DNA of 64,000 bases from Dallia pectoralis (taxonomy: Eukaryota; Chordata; Actinopteri; Esociformes; Umbridae): positions 9,867,030-9,931,029 of the forward strand of contig CM055742.1 in the NCBI GenBank assembly GCA_029465975.1. The letters are read 5' to 3'. This document shows positions 14,261-28,959 of the stretch, one piece after another (positions within the stretch are counted from its first letter, which is position 1; each line of letters starts with the position of its first letter). The translations under genes and the position numbers were made by a program. The notes beneath the pieces were generated by a model that saw only the letters and a list, made by a program, of their open reading frames with translations, was not told the origin of the DNA and searched no databases.

Positions 14261-16020
14261 ATGGCTTTATGCGTCGCTTGATTCCGTTGTGTTCACCAGG
14301 CACACCAATTTTCATTTACTGTATTCGGCAAGATTCTGTTAACCAGGAGCTAAATCTATTACCAGAATTCATATTTTGTTGTCATTTTGTGCACGTAATG
14401 TAACGAGACTGAAATCACTATGACCTGAGATCTGTAAATATCAAAAGGTTTGTGACACAACTTTTGTATTTTTTAAATTTTATAATTTTATATCTAAATC
14501 CAAAATGATCTGTGGAAAATGAATGGAATTGAATGTTCATGTTTGCCTACAGAACTTAGTGGCTTGGACCTGTATTCACTGATGCACTTTGGTACAGTAC
14601 TCAAAACGTTGTTCATTGAAATCGGCCTCAGAGAACATTTTTACAGACAATTTGACCTGAATTTTGTCACAAAAAGTCTGCTAAATAGTATTGGTATTTG
14701 AAAATAAATTATTTATATCAATGGCTGAATAAAGACGGGGAACATTTTGCACATATGAATGAAATCCACACACAACCATAACTGTCTGAGGCATTTAGTT
14801 AATGGGAGCAATTTGATTTGACAAGTTGCGTGACTGCACTCACTTGTCTATAAACTTTTAGAGTCATGGGTTACCTTCCAAATTGGACTCTGAATTCACT
14901 TCTCCAGAGTTCGCCAACACAAATGTGGAGCCTTTTGGTTTTATTTAGTTTCGTGTTTGCTAGAGTTTATTTCAAAGCTGACCACCAACCCTGTATTTGC
15001 TGGCTTTGAAGTGACATACCAAAATACCCATGGTTTATACTTCAAGCCATCCGTAACATGGCCCAAATCCATTAGCTCAATCGCCTTCTCAAGTTCTACT
15101 TTTTCCCCAATCGTCTCTTTCACTGTGCCACCGGCCCACTCTCCATGTTTCCCACAAAAATAACTTGGCATCTATTCAGCAATTGCAGGAAGAGAGCAAT
15201 TGTGGATTCTGCCCATTTTTGGCACTCTGCTTGAGGTGCCTCATCAGTCCAGTGAGGGAAGTCGCAGACTCTCGATGTCTAGAGGGAGATTTGTTTGGGT
15301 CCTTTATTTCACATTTTCTGTCAATGAGGCCCAGCAGAACATTGCCAGGATATATGGTTTATTCTCAAACCGATTTTTTGCAGATTCTCAACCAGAGTTT
15401 GAGATAGTCTTTAGGATTTAAATTACTTCGTTTGAACACATTTTCATATTTCTCAGGAAATGACATTTAGTCAACCTCCATCAGCGCTGAAGCCAAAGAA
15501 AATTGATCACACGCCTGTTGTTACTAATTTCTCTGCCTTTCACCAAAAACATTTTTTAAAAATCCAAACGTGGTGGCTGCATCTGCATTTTTGTCCCTTA
15601 TTTATGCTCTTCAACAACTAACATTCGACCACAGAGACATTGGAAATTGTTGCAATCTGTGTTAGCCTATTTTCTAAAAGCTTCAACTCCATATTACTTT
15701 GGCATTACCAAATTTTTCTTCTTGAATGGATTGTTGAATTGAACATTAATGTAAAGATTACAGTAACCACTAAAACTGTCAGTCTACTTGTGAGCTTGGA
15801 GTTTGGTTACAGTTGAACCGCTTTCTTGCTAGATGTGTTTTGAATGCTTTGTTGAGTCGTGCATTTATGTAATGTTTGCAGTATCAGCGCGGGCTGACTG
15901 TTTGGTTACTTTTTGGCGTGAGACTGCTTTGTACAGATTTGATTGATAACGTCTCACAGAAACACAAAAAATGCATCCCTAGTCAACCTCAGCTTATTGT
16001 ATTATAGCACTTTGTCTGCA
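14261..16020. other. no gene recognised
   Basis: AT-rich unique-looking DNA between the 20-bp and 12-bp arrays; short frames only. Confidence 0.6.
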
Positions 16021-17400
16021 TACTTCAGGCTATACTTTAGGGCAGGCTATACTTCAGGCTGTACTTCAGGCTGTACTTCAGGCTGTACTTCAGGCTGTAC
16101 TTCAGGCTGTACTTCTGGCTGTACTTCTGGCTGTACTTCATGCTGTACTGCAGGCTGTACTTTAGGCTATACTTCAGGCTGTACTTCAGGCTGTACTTCT
16201 GGCTGTACTTCAGGCTGTACTTCAGGCTGTACTTCTGGCTATACTTCAGGCTGTACTTCAGGCTATACTTCAGGCTGTACTTCTGGCTATACTTCAGGCT
16301 GTAGTTCTGGCTGTACTTCATGCTGTACTTCAGGATGTACTTCTGGCTGTACTTCATGCTGTACTTCAGGCTGTACTTTAGGCTATACTTCAGGCTGTAC
16401 TTCAGGCTGTACTTCAGGCTGTACTTCAGGCTGTACTTTAGGCTATACTTCAGGCTGTACTTCAGGCTGTACTTCAGGCTGTACTTTAGGCTATACTTCA
16501 AGCTATACTTCAGGCTGTACTTCAGGCTGTACTTCTGGCTGTACTTCTGGCTGTACTTCATGCTGTACTTCAGGCTGTACTTTAAGCTATACTTCAGGCT
16601 GTACTTCAGGCTGTACTTCAGGCTGTACTTTAGGCTATACTTCAGGCTGTACTTCTGGCTGTACTTCAGGCTGTACTTCAGGCTGTACTTCAGGATGTAC
16701 TTTAGGATGTACTTTAGGATGTACTTTACGCTATACTTCATGCGGTACTTCAGGCTGTACTTCAGGCTGTACTTTAGGCTGTACTTCTGGCTGTACTTCA
16801 TGCTGTACTTCAGGCTGTACTTTAGGCTGTACTTTAGGATGTACTTTAGGATGTATTTTAGGCTATACTTCAGGCAATACTTCAGGCTGTACTTCAGGCT
16901 GTACTTCATGCTATACTTCAGGCTGTACTTCAGGCTATACTTCAGGCTGTACTTCAGGCTGTACTTCAGGCTGTACTTCTGGCTGTACTTCAGGATGTAC
17001 TTCTGGCTGTACTTCATGCTGTACTTCAGGCTGTACTTTAGGCTGTACTTCTGGCTGTACTTCAGGCTATACTTCAGGCTGTACTTCAGGCTATACTTCA
17101 GGCTGTACTTCAGGCTATACTTCAGGCTGTACTTCTGGCTATACTTCAGGCTGTACTTCTGGCTGTACTTCATGCTGTACTTCAGGATGTACTTCTGGCT
17201 GTACTTCAGGCTGTACCCCAGGCTGTACTTCAGGCTGTACTTCAGGCTATACTTCAGGCTGTACTTCTGGCTATACTTCAGGCTGTACTTCTGGCTGTAC
17301 TTCATGCTGTACTTCATGCTGTACTTCTGGCTGTACTTCAGGCTATACTTCAGGCTGTACTTCTGGCTATACTTCAGGCTGTACCCCAGGCTGTACTTCA
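16021..17400. repeat. 12-bp minisatellite (ggctgtacttca)
   Basis: About 115 copies with substitutions at few positions (gctg/gcta, ttca/ttct/ttta). The unit is a multiple of three, so both strands carry long open frames (524 codons on +, Gly-Cys-Thr-Ser repeat; 455 on -, Lys-Tyr-Ser-Leu repeat). These are not supported as genes: no splice context, no complexity. Confidence 0.98.
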
Positions 17401-20400
17401 GCAAACTGCAAATGTGTGTGTGCGTGTGTACGCTTGTGTCAGAAAAATAGACGCAACCACCAACTGTGTCTGGCTTTTTTCATGGACAAACATTCTGCCT
17501 CCCTGTTTGACTTTTGAGAGGAAAATTGCACTGCTTGGAACTACTTTGGACTACCGTGGTCCTAGAAACAGACGAAAGTAAAAACTGCTCTTCTCTTATT
17601 TGCACGAATTTCTTTTTTCCAGGCCTCTCCACAAAAATAGACAAGCCAGTACTTCTGAGATATATAACTGTAGCTTCCGATACAATGTATGCTTAAACAA
17701 TTTAGAAATGCATAAAACCGAAACTTGAACAAGCTTCGCCCTTTAGAATGTTTCTATGTTTTTGTCGTGCATTCTATTTGGCATCCTTGTTTGACATGAA
17801 GTCGCTTTTCAACAGACTTCTCCAAAGTTTCCTGTGACTGAGCGAGGAAATAGGAGATAACGCGTAGCTAAGTGTCCCTTTACTGCTCTGCTACGGCTCT
17901 TTTACTTCAGGGCTCCAGACGAGTCCGTAATATCCCACTTGACCATATCAGCTGTGACATTTTGGCCGTGTCTCTATTCCGGTTTAATTGGTTGGTTTCA
18001 AAAGTGCGTTCCGCTTGCTGATTTGCTTTTCAGTGGGACCTCATCTGAAGTATCTCTTTTTCTCCTCACTTACTGAAATTCAACGCTGTGGCCGCTTGTG
18101 TTCTGTCGAGGTCATCATTATTATATACGCTAGCTCTCATGGTTTTGGTGGTTCCAAGTCATAGAAGAGGCTGAGGACAAGAGGGAGAAGAAGAAATATC
18201 TACAAATATTTTATGATTCCCTGCTCACTCCAACCAGAACTCTAGAAAGTGCAGAACAGCAGGAGCTTGTTCTTTACACAACTTACTATCTAATCTCCTG
18301 AGGGCATTATACACCCCTAAGAGTGGGGACTAGTTCAGTCCTATGATAAGAAGGTCCCTCGAGGTCATTTGATGGAATAATATGTGGTGGGCATTTGGGG
18401 TGTGGATCAGACACATTTCTGTGGCTTGGAAATGGCTAACGCTCGGATGTCTAGCTAGAGACCCAGTGGGACTCTGTTCAGTAATTATATACACAACTTT
18501 TCAGAACCACTGCATCCCAAGAAAACGAAACAACTTGATGCACATATGTTTACAAAGCATCGTATTTCCACATTGTTTTAGTGCTCTTAAATAAAAACTA
18601 CTTTTTCAAGATTTGTAGGATTAATAAAGCAATTAAGTGCAATGCAGGTAATTTAAATAATAGCTATTTATATTGAATGAATGTTCCAAAAGTTTATTCC
18701 TACGTGAAGTTTAAGAAAATGCGTTATTTATCCATACATAGATTCTGACTCATTGGACTGTTTGAGCTGCTGTTTGTATCCTTCAAAATATATCTGTGGT
18801 ATCAAAACTATCTAAGTTGGATTTATAGCCATAACTTTAGCCATAACTATAGCCATAGACGGTGCCATCAAAACACGCTTGAAATCGAGTTTAGAGGAGT
18901 TTGGCAGTTCTGAGATGTATGCGTTTGCAAACCAAGAACAAGCCAAGAAAATGACTTCAGGGAAGTAATAAAAACATAATATTTATGTAAACTGGAGTCC
19001 CTGGCATTTTTTGTGTAGGAACTAGTAGTGTCCCTTTACATGTTTCATAGCTGCTTGTTTTGTACAGTGAGGTGATATGAGCTTTATTGACGTCATTGCC
19101 CTCTGATAACAGTAGACTGAGGTGTTTATACGGCTAGGATTACAGGTGACTGGGTTGACCTAATCAATGTTATGAATGCTGATAACATGTTGACACACTG
19201 TATCTTCTGACAAAAGCTAGATGTTTCTGCACAATGAAGGCCGCAAACACCTCCAAGTGCTTTATTTGGACCGACTGGGAGTCGGATGTCTGTATATAAA
19301 ACACTCAGAGGATTAGATGTGACACCTCAGTGTTCCGATCTGTGCCTCATTGATGCCGTCTCAGATTACTTTTACCGAGAAAACCACAAAACCAATATTG
19401 CATATTGAATGCAATCAGCCATTTTCCACAATGTTTTCCCAAACAAATCCAGTGACAAAAAATAGTCCCCCCCGTTCCAACGATGACCCAGACACACCGA
19501 TACCCAATGCTACAGCCAAAAGCTACGGCCAATCCCATGCTACCCCTTGTGTGGTTGTGATCCATGCTGGGTATCTGTATGGGTTTTCATTAGGGTTTTC
19601 CAAATCCCTGCAGGCTTCGGCAAGGTGTAGGGGTACCTGGATGGAGTTATAGGGTGAGGTAAGAAGCCATATTTAGTATTAGTTGTATTATTATTATTAT
19701 ACTGTAGGACATGCTAATGAGTATTATTCAAATTAATAACCTCCATCGTGTGCTACTGTGGCCACAATTGCCGTGTCACTACTTGTCTGCTCCCAGAAAC
19801 ATAATCCTTTTAATCTAGCCCTGGTTTAGATGGCGACAGGCCACTATGCCTGCCCTGTGAGTTAACCCTGGCGGTGTGTGTGTGTGTGTTTCTGACTTCC
19901 AGGATTCATATGTGTGAGAGAGATTTACAAGGCGTTACTCTATGTAAAAGGGGATTAGTGCTTGAGTGCTGGGGATTTTCCACGGTTCGTTTTGTTACGT
20001 CTCTTAGGACAGCAGAGGCTTTGCTTTCTGTCTTTCCAAACTTTTTAGAATTACTACCTGATTGCAGTCATTCATGGAGCGAATATTGTATAGTCAACGC
20101 TGTGTATTGTCAATCAGTTTGGCTCACTGCTTTCATTCATGTAATTGCCTATGACCTAGCTAGCTACTGTAGCATAAGCTAGTATCTTTGTTGCTCCACA
20201 GAAATTAACCATGGGGCTTTGTTAAAATACAGTAGCTTGTGATAAATTGTTATCCGTTATGTAGGAGGATCCGCTAGCATAGCATCATTGGCTTTTTGAC
20301 GAATCACATTACAGCGCAAGCCCCTGATTTATAGCAAGATGTAGGGGGTGTTTTATAAAAATCAATGGAGTGCTAAGTGTCTCTTTCTCTCACGCTTTCT

Positions 20401-22788
20401 TCAAAATACAGCGTAAGGAATTTTTTCTGTTGCTACGGGCATCACTGAGATCATTGAGGTCGAAGACTGGGTTGATTTACTTAAATGTACGTCTGGGCAC
20501 TTAAATCGGCCTTTAGCTCATTTTACAATAACCAAAACGGCCTTGGAGTTAGAGTCCTCTTTGAGATTGGTGGTTCAGTCCCTGCCGAGTCATACCAAAG
20601 ACAATGGGACCTGGTGTGTCTCTGCTCGGCACTCAGCATTACAGGGACATGTTGAGGATATGACCCTGTGAAGGGTTTCACCCCACCCACCCACACGCTG
20701 CACAAACACATTCCAGCTACTTCCTTTAAGCTCAACACAATTTGCCGTTTTGTCTATGGACCGGGAAAGTATCCGTGCCCTATCTCTTCTTCCCGTGATT
20801 GCTTAACAGTGTTCTGTTTCATTCTATTTCCATTCGTCTCCGTGTGAGCCATTCCTCTGTGGTATGCCAAGCCCAGAGTCTCACTAACCTGTAGACATGA
20901 CGCGTGGTGTAGTCATTACCGGCTGGTGACTGATGTCACACATACCTCAGTAGTCTAAAAGTGGCTTCCTTCCTCTGTAAGTCATTTGGATTTGGTTAGC
21001 GGATGACGGCCAGGTCAGTTGATTGCAGGGTTGAGGTCAATTCCATTTAACTCACTGAGTGCCAGAGGCCTCCTGAAAGCATTTGGATCTCGTTGATCTC
21101 CTCTCTCCGATTTAGCCTCGCATTGAAGTGTTTGACATTTCATTTTCTGGTTACATGTTCATCTATGGTTAAGAAAGGTTGCAGTGGAAAGTATTTAGAT
21201 GCACTTAATACCTCATTCTATGCTCACCAAAATGACAATATGCCAAAGGCTAACACCGTGATATCATCATATTTTATTGCCTAGCTATTTGAGTTTGACA
21301 ATACTAGACAATACAGAGATGGCTCTAAAACATGAAACTTAGTTAGTCTGGCTTCAAAATGAAGTTCAGATGCTTTGCTATGATTTGGATAAGGCATGGC
21401 TTTTCTGTAATTTAGCGTGTATGGGGAAAAAAACATGTTACTGGGCCAACTGTGCGTGAGACAAATGGTTGTGTCTCGGCTTTCCTCAATGTGTCATTTG
21501 TCTGTTGATGATTTTTTGTTGCCAGCCATGTCGTCGGGGTCACGAATGCCAAATTGTGCGTTTGTGAACCAAACATTTAAATGGCTTGCCGTTTTAAGAT
21601 TACATCTTGTTTAGCTTCTCTGTCATTATACGTAACTCTATACTGTTTGACTGTTAATCACGGTGTCAGCTAAGTGTGGTTGACGGGCCTGTTTAATCAC
21701 ATTTTAAAGGTTCCCTCGGAGTCAGTCATGTTTTTTTCTAGCCCAACACTTACTTCTGTTCCAACTGACACAGGTGCTGGCAACTATTCATGTGAGGGGT
21801 GCAAAATTAACTCACCACTTGAATAATGCATCATTTGATTGCCTCCTTTTTACTTTACTATCTTTATTCCCGTGAACAACTAGTTTCATGGGCTATTGTC
21901 AAAGAAGGACAACACACACATAGTCACGTTACATACAACACACATGCGTGTGCGTGTGTGTGTGTGTGTGTTGCATCTATCTTCATACCAGTCATGTTTG
22001 ATCCTCGTCTCCTTGAGCTGGATCAGTAGATATTTACCCAATAACATTCTAACAGGACACAGAAGGGTATCTCTCATCTGACATCATCACCCATCATGCC
22101 GTTCTTTTACTGCATTGACAAATTACACAGTGTCTATTGAATAGGAGTGTACCCAGCACAGTTTATAACTATTAGGGTTTTATTGCTAACTCCCAATAAA
22201 GGCGCCATGCTTCTTAAATATTGTCCTCGACCGCAAGGACAATATATCATTATGGCCAACAAATTCAGAGGTGCATTTCTATGATTGATTTCGATTGAGC
22301 GCCAGCACAGAGCTATATCCGTGAACCAATTTGTTTCTTCCCTTTGTTTTCTTTGCCGGTTAGTCGTAAATCTTTTTTCTGCTTCCTTTATGATGGGCAG
22401 CTTGTGCTCAGTGCACCTTTGTTCTGTAATGTCAATTCATTGGTTTTGCGTTCCAAATGTCACAAATGTCCAGGTGTTTCACTCCAGCTGAGCAGTATTA
22501 CAACTGATTTGAAGCTAAAACAAATTTGTCCGAATCTATAATTGTAGTTGAGTACATTTGAGTGTTTGAGGAGTATTTAACTGCAGGTCAAAGTGCCCCT
22601 GTTGGAGACGTTTGGCTTAGAGTCATAACTCTTGGATTCATCTTGATGGAAAAGTGATTTCCTTTTGGTCCACTTTGGCTTTGCCTTGGAAACCAGCTCT
22701 AAACGTTGAGTGCAGTCCAGAGGGTCATTGGATTCCTCCTCTTCGGTGGGTAAGAATCTAACCTCCGTCTCCGGTTTTTCTATTGCAG
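17401..22788. other. no gene recognised; intron or 5' flank of sorbs2
   Basis: 5.4 kb of unique-looking DNA immediately upstream of the start-codon exon. It probably includes intron joining an upstream non-coding first exon, since 22789 begins at an acceptor. No CpG-rich promoter stands out. Confidence 0.6.
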
Positions 22789-22844
22789 GAAAGTGTGTCA
22801 AGCATTGGTAAACCTGTTAGGAGAGCTCTTCAGAATGAATACAG
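22789..22844 (+). CDS. sorbs2: sorbs2 exon with start codon (5' UTR + Met-Asn-Thr)
   Basis: The acceptor is a strong pyrimidine tract ending in attgcag at 22788. The donor is ACAG|gtatgt. The ATG at 22835 reads Met-Asn-Thr and leaves one G that joins AC of the next coding exon to give Asp, producing MNTDSGG, the known SORBS2 start. The base at -3 is A. The 46 bases before the ATG have no in-frame stop, so a longer N-terminus from upstream exons is not excluded. The coding part is only 10 bases; the rest is taken as 5' UTR. Confidence 0.8.
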
Positions 22845-23342
22845 GTATGTGCTGCCAGTACACACATTAACCACACACATACTAGAGAGCCAGGACTAGG
22901 ATGTGTTCTATTTTACATGTGTAAGTGAGGCTGTTTCAGTCCATCACTGCATCAAGTACTTTTTTGTTAATGTGTTGTTGTTCTTTGTGGCCCCAAGAAA
23001 TAGCGTCTGCTACTTTGGCATGACCTAGAGAGGATGCTAATAAAGCAAGCCACAAAATAAACAACATAATGTCCAGGGTGGGGGGACTTATTTATTTAGT
23101 AGTTATTTATGAAAAATGCTTTACAGTCCAGTACCCATTAGGCAAAACATACACACTGCATGTCACCCTTCATAAACATTGTGTAATAAAAACAAAAATC
23201 ATATTAAATGCACGCTGAATTCAGGGCATCGTGCCATGCCTGATCCAACTCTTATTTTATTATTTCGTATTTCCCAGCAGACCTACTCCTTGCTTCCTGC
23301 CTTGCCTTTAGCTACGCAAACTATAATACAAGCGTTTGTTTT

Positions 23343-26300
23343 CATTACTGTTATAGGCGCATTATCCATGTATAATGTAGAAACATTACTGTTATAGGGG
23401 CATTATCCATGTATAATGTAGACACATTACTGTTATAGGGGCATTATCCATGTATAATGTAGAAACATTACTGTTATAGGGGCATTATCCATGTATAATG
23501 TAGACACATTACTGTTATAGGGGCATTATCCATGTATAATGTAGAAACATTACTGTTATAGGGGCATTATCCATGTATAATGTAGACACATTACTGTTAT
23601 AGGCGCATTATCCATGTATAATGTAGAAACATTACTGTTATAGGGGCATTATCCATGTATAATGTAGAAACATTACTGTTATAGGGGCGTTATCCATGTA
23701 TAATGTAGAAACATTACTGTTATAGGGGCATTATCCATGTATAATGTAGACACATTACTGTTATAGGGGCATTATCCATGTATAATGTAGAAACATTACT
23801 GTTATAGGGCATTATCCATGTATAATGTAGACACATTACTGTTATAGGCGCATTATCCATGTATAATGTAGAAACATTACTGTTATAGGCGCATTATCCA
23901 TGTATAATGTAGAAACATTACTGTTATAGGGCATTATCCATGTATAATGTAGACACATTACTGTTATAGGGGCATTATCCATGTATAATGTAGACACATT
24001 ACTGTTATAGGGCATTATCCATGTATAATGTAGACACATTACTGTTATAGGGCATTATCCATGTATAATGTAGAAACATTACTGTTATAGGCGCATTATC
24101 CATGTATAATGTAGAAACATTACTGTTATAGGGGCATTATCCATGTATAATGTAGAAACATTACTGTTATAGGGGCATTATCCATGTATAATGTAGACAC
24201 ATTACTGTTATAGGGGCATTATCCATGTATAATGTAGACACATTACTGTTATAGGGGCATTATCCATGTATAATGTAGACACATTACTGTTATAGGGCAT
24301 TATCCATGTATAATGTAGACACATTACTGTTATAGGGGCATTATCCATGAATAATGTAGAAACATTACTGTTATAGGGCATTATCCATGTATAATGTAGA
24401 CACATTACTGTTATAGGCGCATTATCCATGTATAATGTAGAAACATTACTGTTATAGGGGCATTATCCATGTATAATGTAGAAACATTACTGTTATAGGG
24501 GCATTATCCATGTATAATGTAGAAACATTACTGTTATAGGGGCATTATCCATGTATAATGTAGAAACATTATTATCCATTATATGTAGGGCATTATCCAT
24601 GTATAATGTAGAAACATTACTGTTATAGGGGCATTATCCATGTATAATGTAGAAACATTACTGTTATAGGGCATTATCCATGTATAATGTAGAAACATTA
24701 CTGTTATAGGGCATTATCCATGTATAATGTAGAAACACTGTTACTGTTATAGGGCATTATCCATGTATAATGTAGAAACATTACTGTTATAGGGGCATTA
24801 TCCATGTATAATGTAGACACATTACTGTTATAGGGGCATTATCCATGTATAATGTAGACACATTACTGTTATAGGGGCATTATCCATGTATAATGTAGAC
24901 ACATTACTGTTATAGGGGCATTATCCATGTATAATGTAGACACATTACTGTTATAGGGCATTATCCATGTATAATGTAGAAACATTACTGTTATAGGGCA
25001 TTATCCATGTATAATGTAGAAACATTACTGTTATAGGGCATTAATAGAAACATTACTGTTATAGGGCATTATCCATGTATAATGTAGACACATTACTGTT
25101 ATAGGGCATTATCCATGTATAATGTAGACACATTACTGTTATAGGGGCATTATCCATGTATAATGTAGACACATTACTGTTATAGGGCATTATCCATGTA
25201 TAATGTAGAGGGCATTATCCATGTATAATGTAGAAACATTACTGTTATAGGGCATTATCCATGTATAATGTAGAAACATTACTGTTATAGGGGCATTATC
25301 CATGTATAATGTAGAAACATTACTGTTATAGGGGCATTATCCATGTATAATGTAGAAACATTACTGTTATAGGGGCATTATCCATGTATAATGTAGAAAC
25401 ATTACTGTTATAGGGGCATTATCCATGTATAATGTAGAAACATTACTGTTATAGGGGCATTATCCATGTATAATGTAGAAACATTACTGTTATAGGGGCA
25501 TTATCCATGTATAATGTAGAAACATTACTGTTATAGGGCATTATCCATGTATAATGTAGAAACATTACTGTTATAGGGCATTATCCATGTATAATGTAGA
25601 AACATTACTGTTATAGGGGCATTATCCATGTATAATGTAGAAACATTATTATAGGGCATTATCCATGTATAATGTAGAAACATTACTGTTATAGGGCATT
25701 ATCCATGTATAATGTAGAAACATTACTGTTATAGGGCATTATCCATGTATAATGTAGAAACATTACTGTTATAGGTGCATTATCCATGTATAATGTAGAA
25801 ACATTACTGTTATAGGGGCATTATCCATGTATAATGTAGACACATTACTGTTATAGGGGCATTATCCATGTATAATGTAGAAACATTACTGTTATAGGCG
25901 CATTATCCATGTATAATGTAGAAACATTACTGTTATAGGGGCATTATCCATGTATAATGTAGAAACATTACTGTTATAGGGCATTATCCATGTATAATGT
26001 AGAAACATTACTGTTATAGGGGCATTATCCATGTATAATGTAGAAACATTACTGTTATAGGGCATTATCCATGTATAATGTAGAAACATTACTGTTATAG
26101 GGCATTATCCATGTATAATGTAGAAACATTACTGTTATAGGGGCATTATCCATGTATAATGTAGAAACATTACTGTTATAGGGGCATTATCCATGTATAA
26201 TGTAGAAACATTACTGTTATAGGGCATTATCCATGTATAATAGACACATTACTGTTATAGGGCATTATCCATGTATAAGACACATTACTGTTATAGGGGC

Positions 26301-28959
26301 ACATTACTGTTATAGGGGCATTATCCATGTATAATGTAGACACATTACTGTTATAGGGCATTATCCATGTATAATGTAGACACATTACTGTTATAGGGCA
26401 TTATCCATGTATAATGTAGAAACATTACTGTTATAGGGCATTATCCATGTATAATGTAGAAACATTACTGTTATAGGGCATTATCCATGTATAATGTAGA
26501 AACATTACTGTTATAGGGGCATTATCCATGTATAATGTAGAAACATTACTGTTATAGGGCATTATCCATGTATAATGTAGACACATTACTGTTATAGGGC
26601 ATTATCCATGTATAATGTAGACACATTAGGGGCATTATCCATTATATGTAGACACATTACTGGGCATTATCCATGTATAATGTAGACACATTACTGTTAT
26701 AGGGGCATTATCCATGTATAATGTAGAAACATTACTGCATTATATACTGGGGCATTATCCATGTATAATGTAGAAACATTACTGTTATATGGGCATTATC
26801 CATGTATAATGTAGAAACATTACTGTTATAGGGGCATTATCCATGTATAATGTAGACACATTACTGTTATAGGGGCATTATCCATGTATAATGTAGACAC
26901 ATTACTGTTATAGGGCATTATCCATGTATAATGTAGACACATTACTGTTATAGGGCATTATCCATGTATAATGTAGACACATTACTGTTATAGGGCATTA
27001 TCCATGTATAATGTAGAAACATTACTGTTATAGGGGCATTATCCATGTATAATGTAGAAACATTACTGTTATAGGGCATTATCCATGTATAATGTAGAAA
27101 CATTACTGTTATAGGGCATTATCCATGTATAATGTAGAAACATTACTGTTATAGGGGCATTATCCATGTATAATGTAGAAACATTACTGTTATAGGGCAT
27201 TATCCATGTATAATGTAGAAACATTACTGTTATAGGGGCATTATCCATGTATAATGTAGAAACATTACTGTTATAGGGCATTATCCATGTATAATGTAGA
27301 AACATTACTGTTATAGGGGCATTATCCATGTATAATGTAGATCCACATTACTGTTATAGGGCATTATCCACATTACTGTTATAGGGCATTATCCATGTAT
27401 AATGTAGAAACATTACTGTTATAGGGGCATTATCCATGTATAATGTAGAAACATTACTGTTATAGGGGCATTATCCATGTATAATGTAGACACATTACTG
27501 TTATAGGGGCATTATCCATGTATAATGTAGACACATTACTGTTATAGGGGCATTATCCATGTATAATGTAGAAACATTACTGTTATAGGCGCATTATCCA
27601 TGTATAATGTAGACACATTACTGTTATAGGGGCATTATCCATGTATAATGTAGACACATTACTGTTATAGGGGCATTATCCATGTATAATGTAGACACAT
27701 TACTGTTATAGGCGCATTATCCATGTATAATGTAGAAACATTACTGTTATAGGGGCATTATCCATGTATAATGTAGAAACATTACTGTTATAGGGGCATT
27801 ATCCATGTATAATGTAGAAACATTACTGTTATAGGGGCATTATCCATGTATAATGTAGACACATTACTGTTATAGGGGCATTATCCATGTATAATGTAGA
27901 CACATTACTGTTATAGGGGCATTATCCATGTATAATGTAGACACATTACTGTTATAGGCGCATTATCCATGTATAATGTAGACACATTACTGTTATAGGG
28001 CATTATCCATGTATAATGTAGAAACATTACTGTTATAGGGCATTATCCATGTATAATGTAGACACATTACTGTTATAGGGGCATTATCCATGTATAATGT
28101 AGACACATTACTGTTATAGGGGCATTATCCATGTATAATGTAGAAACATTACTGTTATAGGCGCATTATCCATGTATAATGTAGAAACATTACTGTTATA
28201 GGGGCATTATCCATGTATAATGTAGAAACATTACTGTTATAGGGGCATTATCCATGTATAATGTAGACACATTACTGTTATAGGGGCATTATCCATGTAT
28301 AATGTAGACACATTACTGTTATAGGGGCATTATCCATGTATAATGTAGACACATTACTGTTATAGGCGCATTATCCATGTATAATGTAGACACATTACTG
28401 TTATAGGGGCATTATCCATGTATAATGTAGACACATTACTGTTATAGGGGCATTATCCATGTATAATGTAGAAACATTACTGTTATAGGGGCATTATCCA
28501 TGTATAATGTAGAAACATTACTGTTATAGGGGCATTATCCATGTATAATGTAGACACATTACTGTTATAGGCGCATTATCCATGTATAATGTAGACACAT
28601 TACTGTTATAGGGGCATTATCCATGTATAATGTAGAAACATTACTGTTATAGGCGCATTATCCATGTATAATGTAGACACATTACTGTTATAGGGGCATT
28701 ATCCATGTATAATGTAGACACATTACTGTTATAGGGGCATTATCCATGTATAATGTAGACACATTACTGTTATAGGCGCATTATCCATGTATAATGTAGA
28801 AACATTACTGTTATAGGGGCATTATCCATGTATAATGTAGAAACATTACTGTTATAGGGGCATTATCCATGTATAATGTAGACACATTACTGTTATAGGG
28901 GCATTATCCATGTATAATGTAGAAACATTACTGTTTTTGTATAATGTGAAACCATTACT
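23343..28959. repeat. 41-bp satellite-like array in first coding intron
   Basis: About 5.6 kb, near 137 copies of a 41-base unit (40 bases when the G run is three): attactgttataggggcatt followed by atccatgtataatgtagaaac. Variable sites are gggg/ggcg/ggg and gaaac/gacac. Broken or fused units occur near 24570, 25040, 25205, 26230..26320, 26630..26760 and 27340..27385. Each unit holds two overlapping inverted repeats (CATTAT/ATAATG and TAATGT/ACATTA). Confidence 0.98.

Noticed and set aside
23343..28959. CRISPR-like regular repeats
   Set aside because: Units are directly adjacent with no unique spacers, lie in a vertebrate intron, and have no cas genes nearby. It is a minisatellite.
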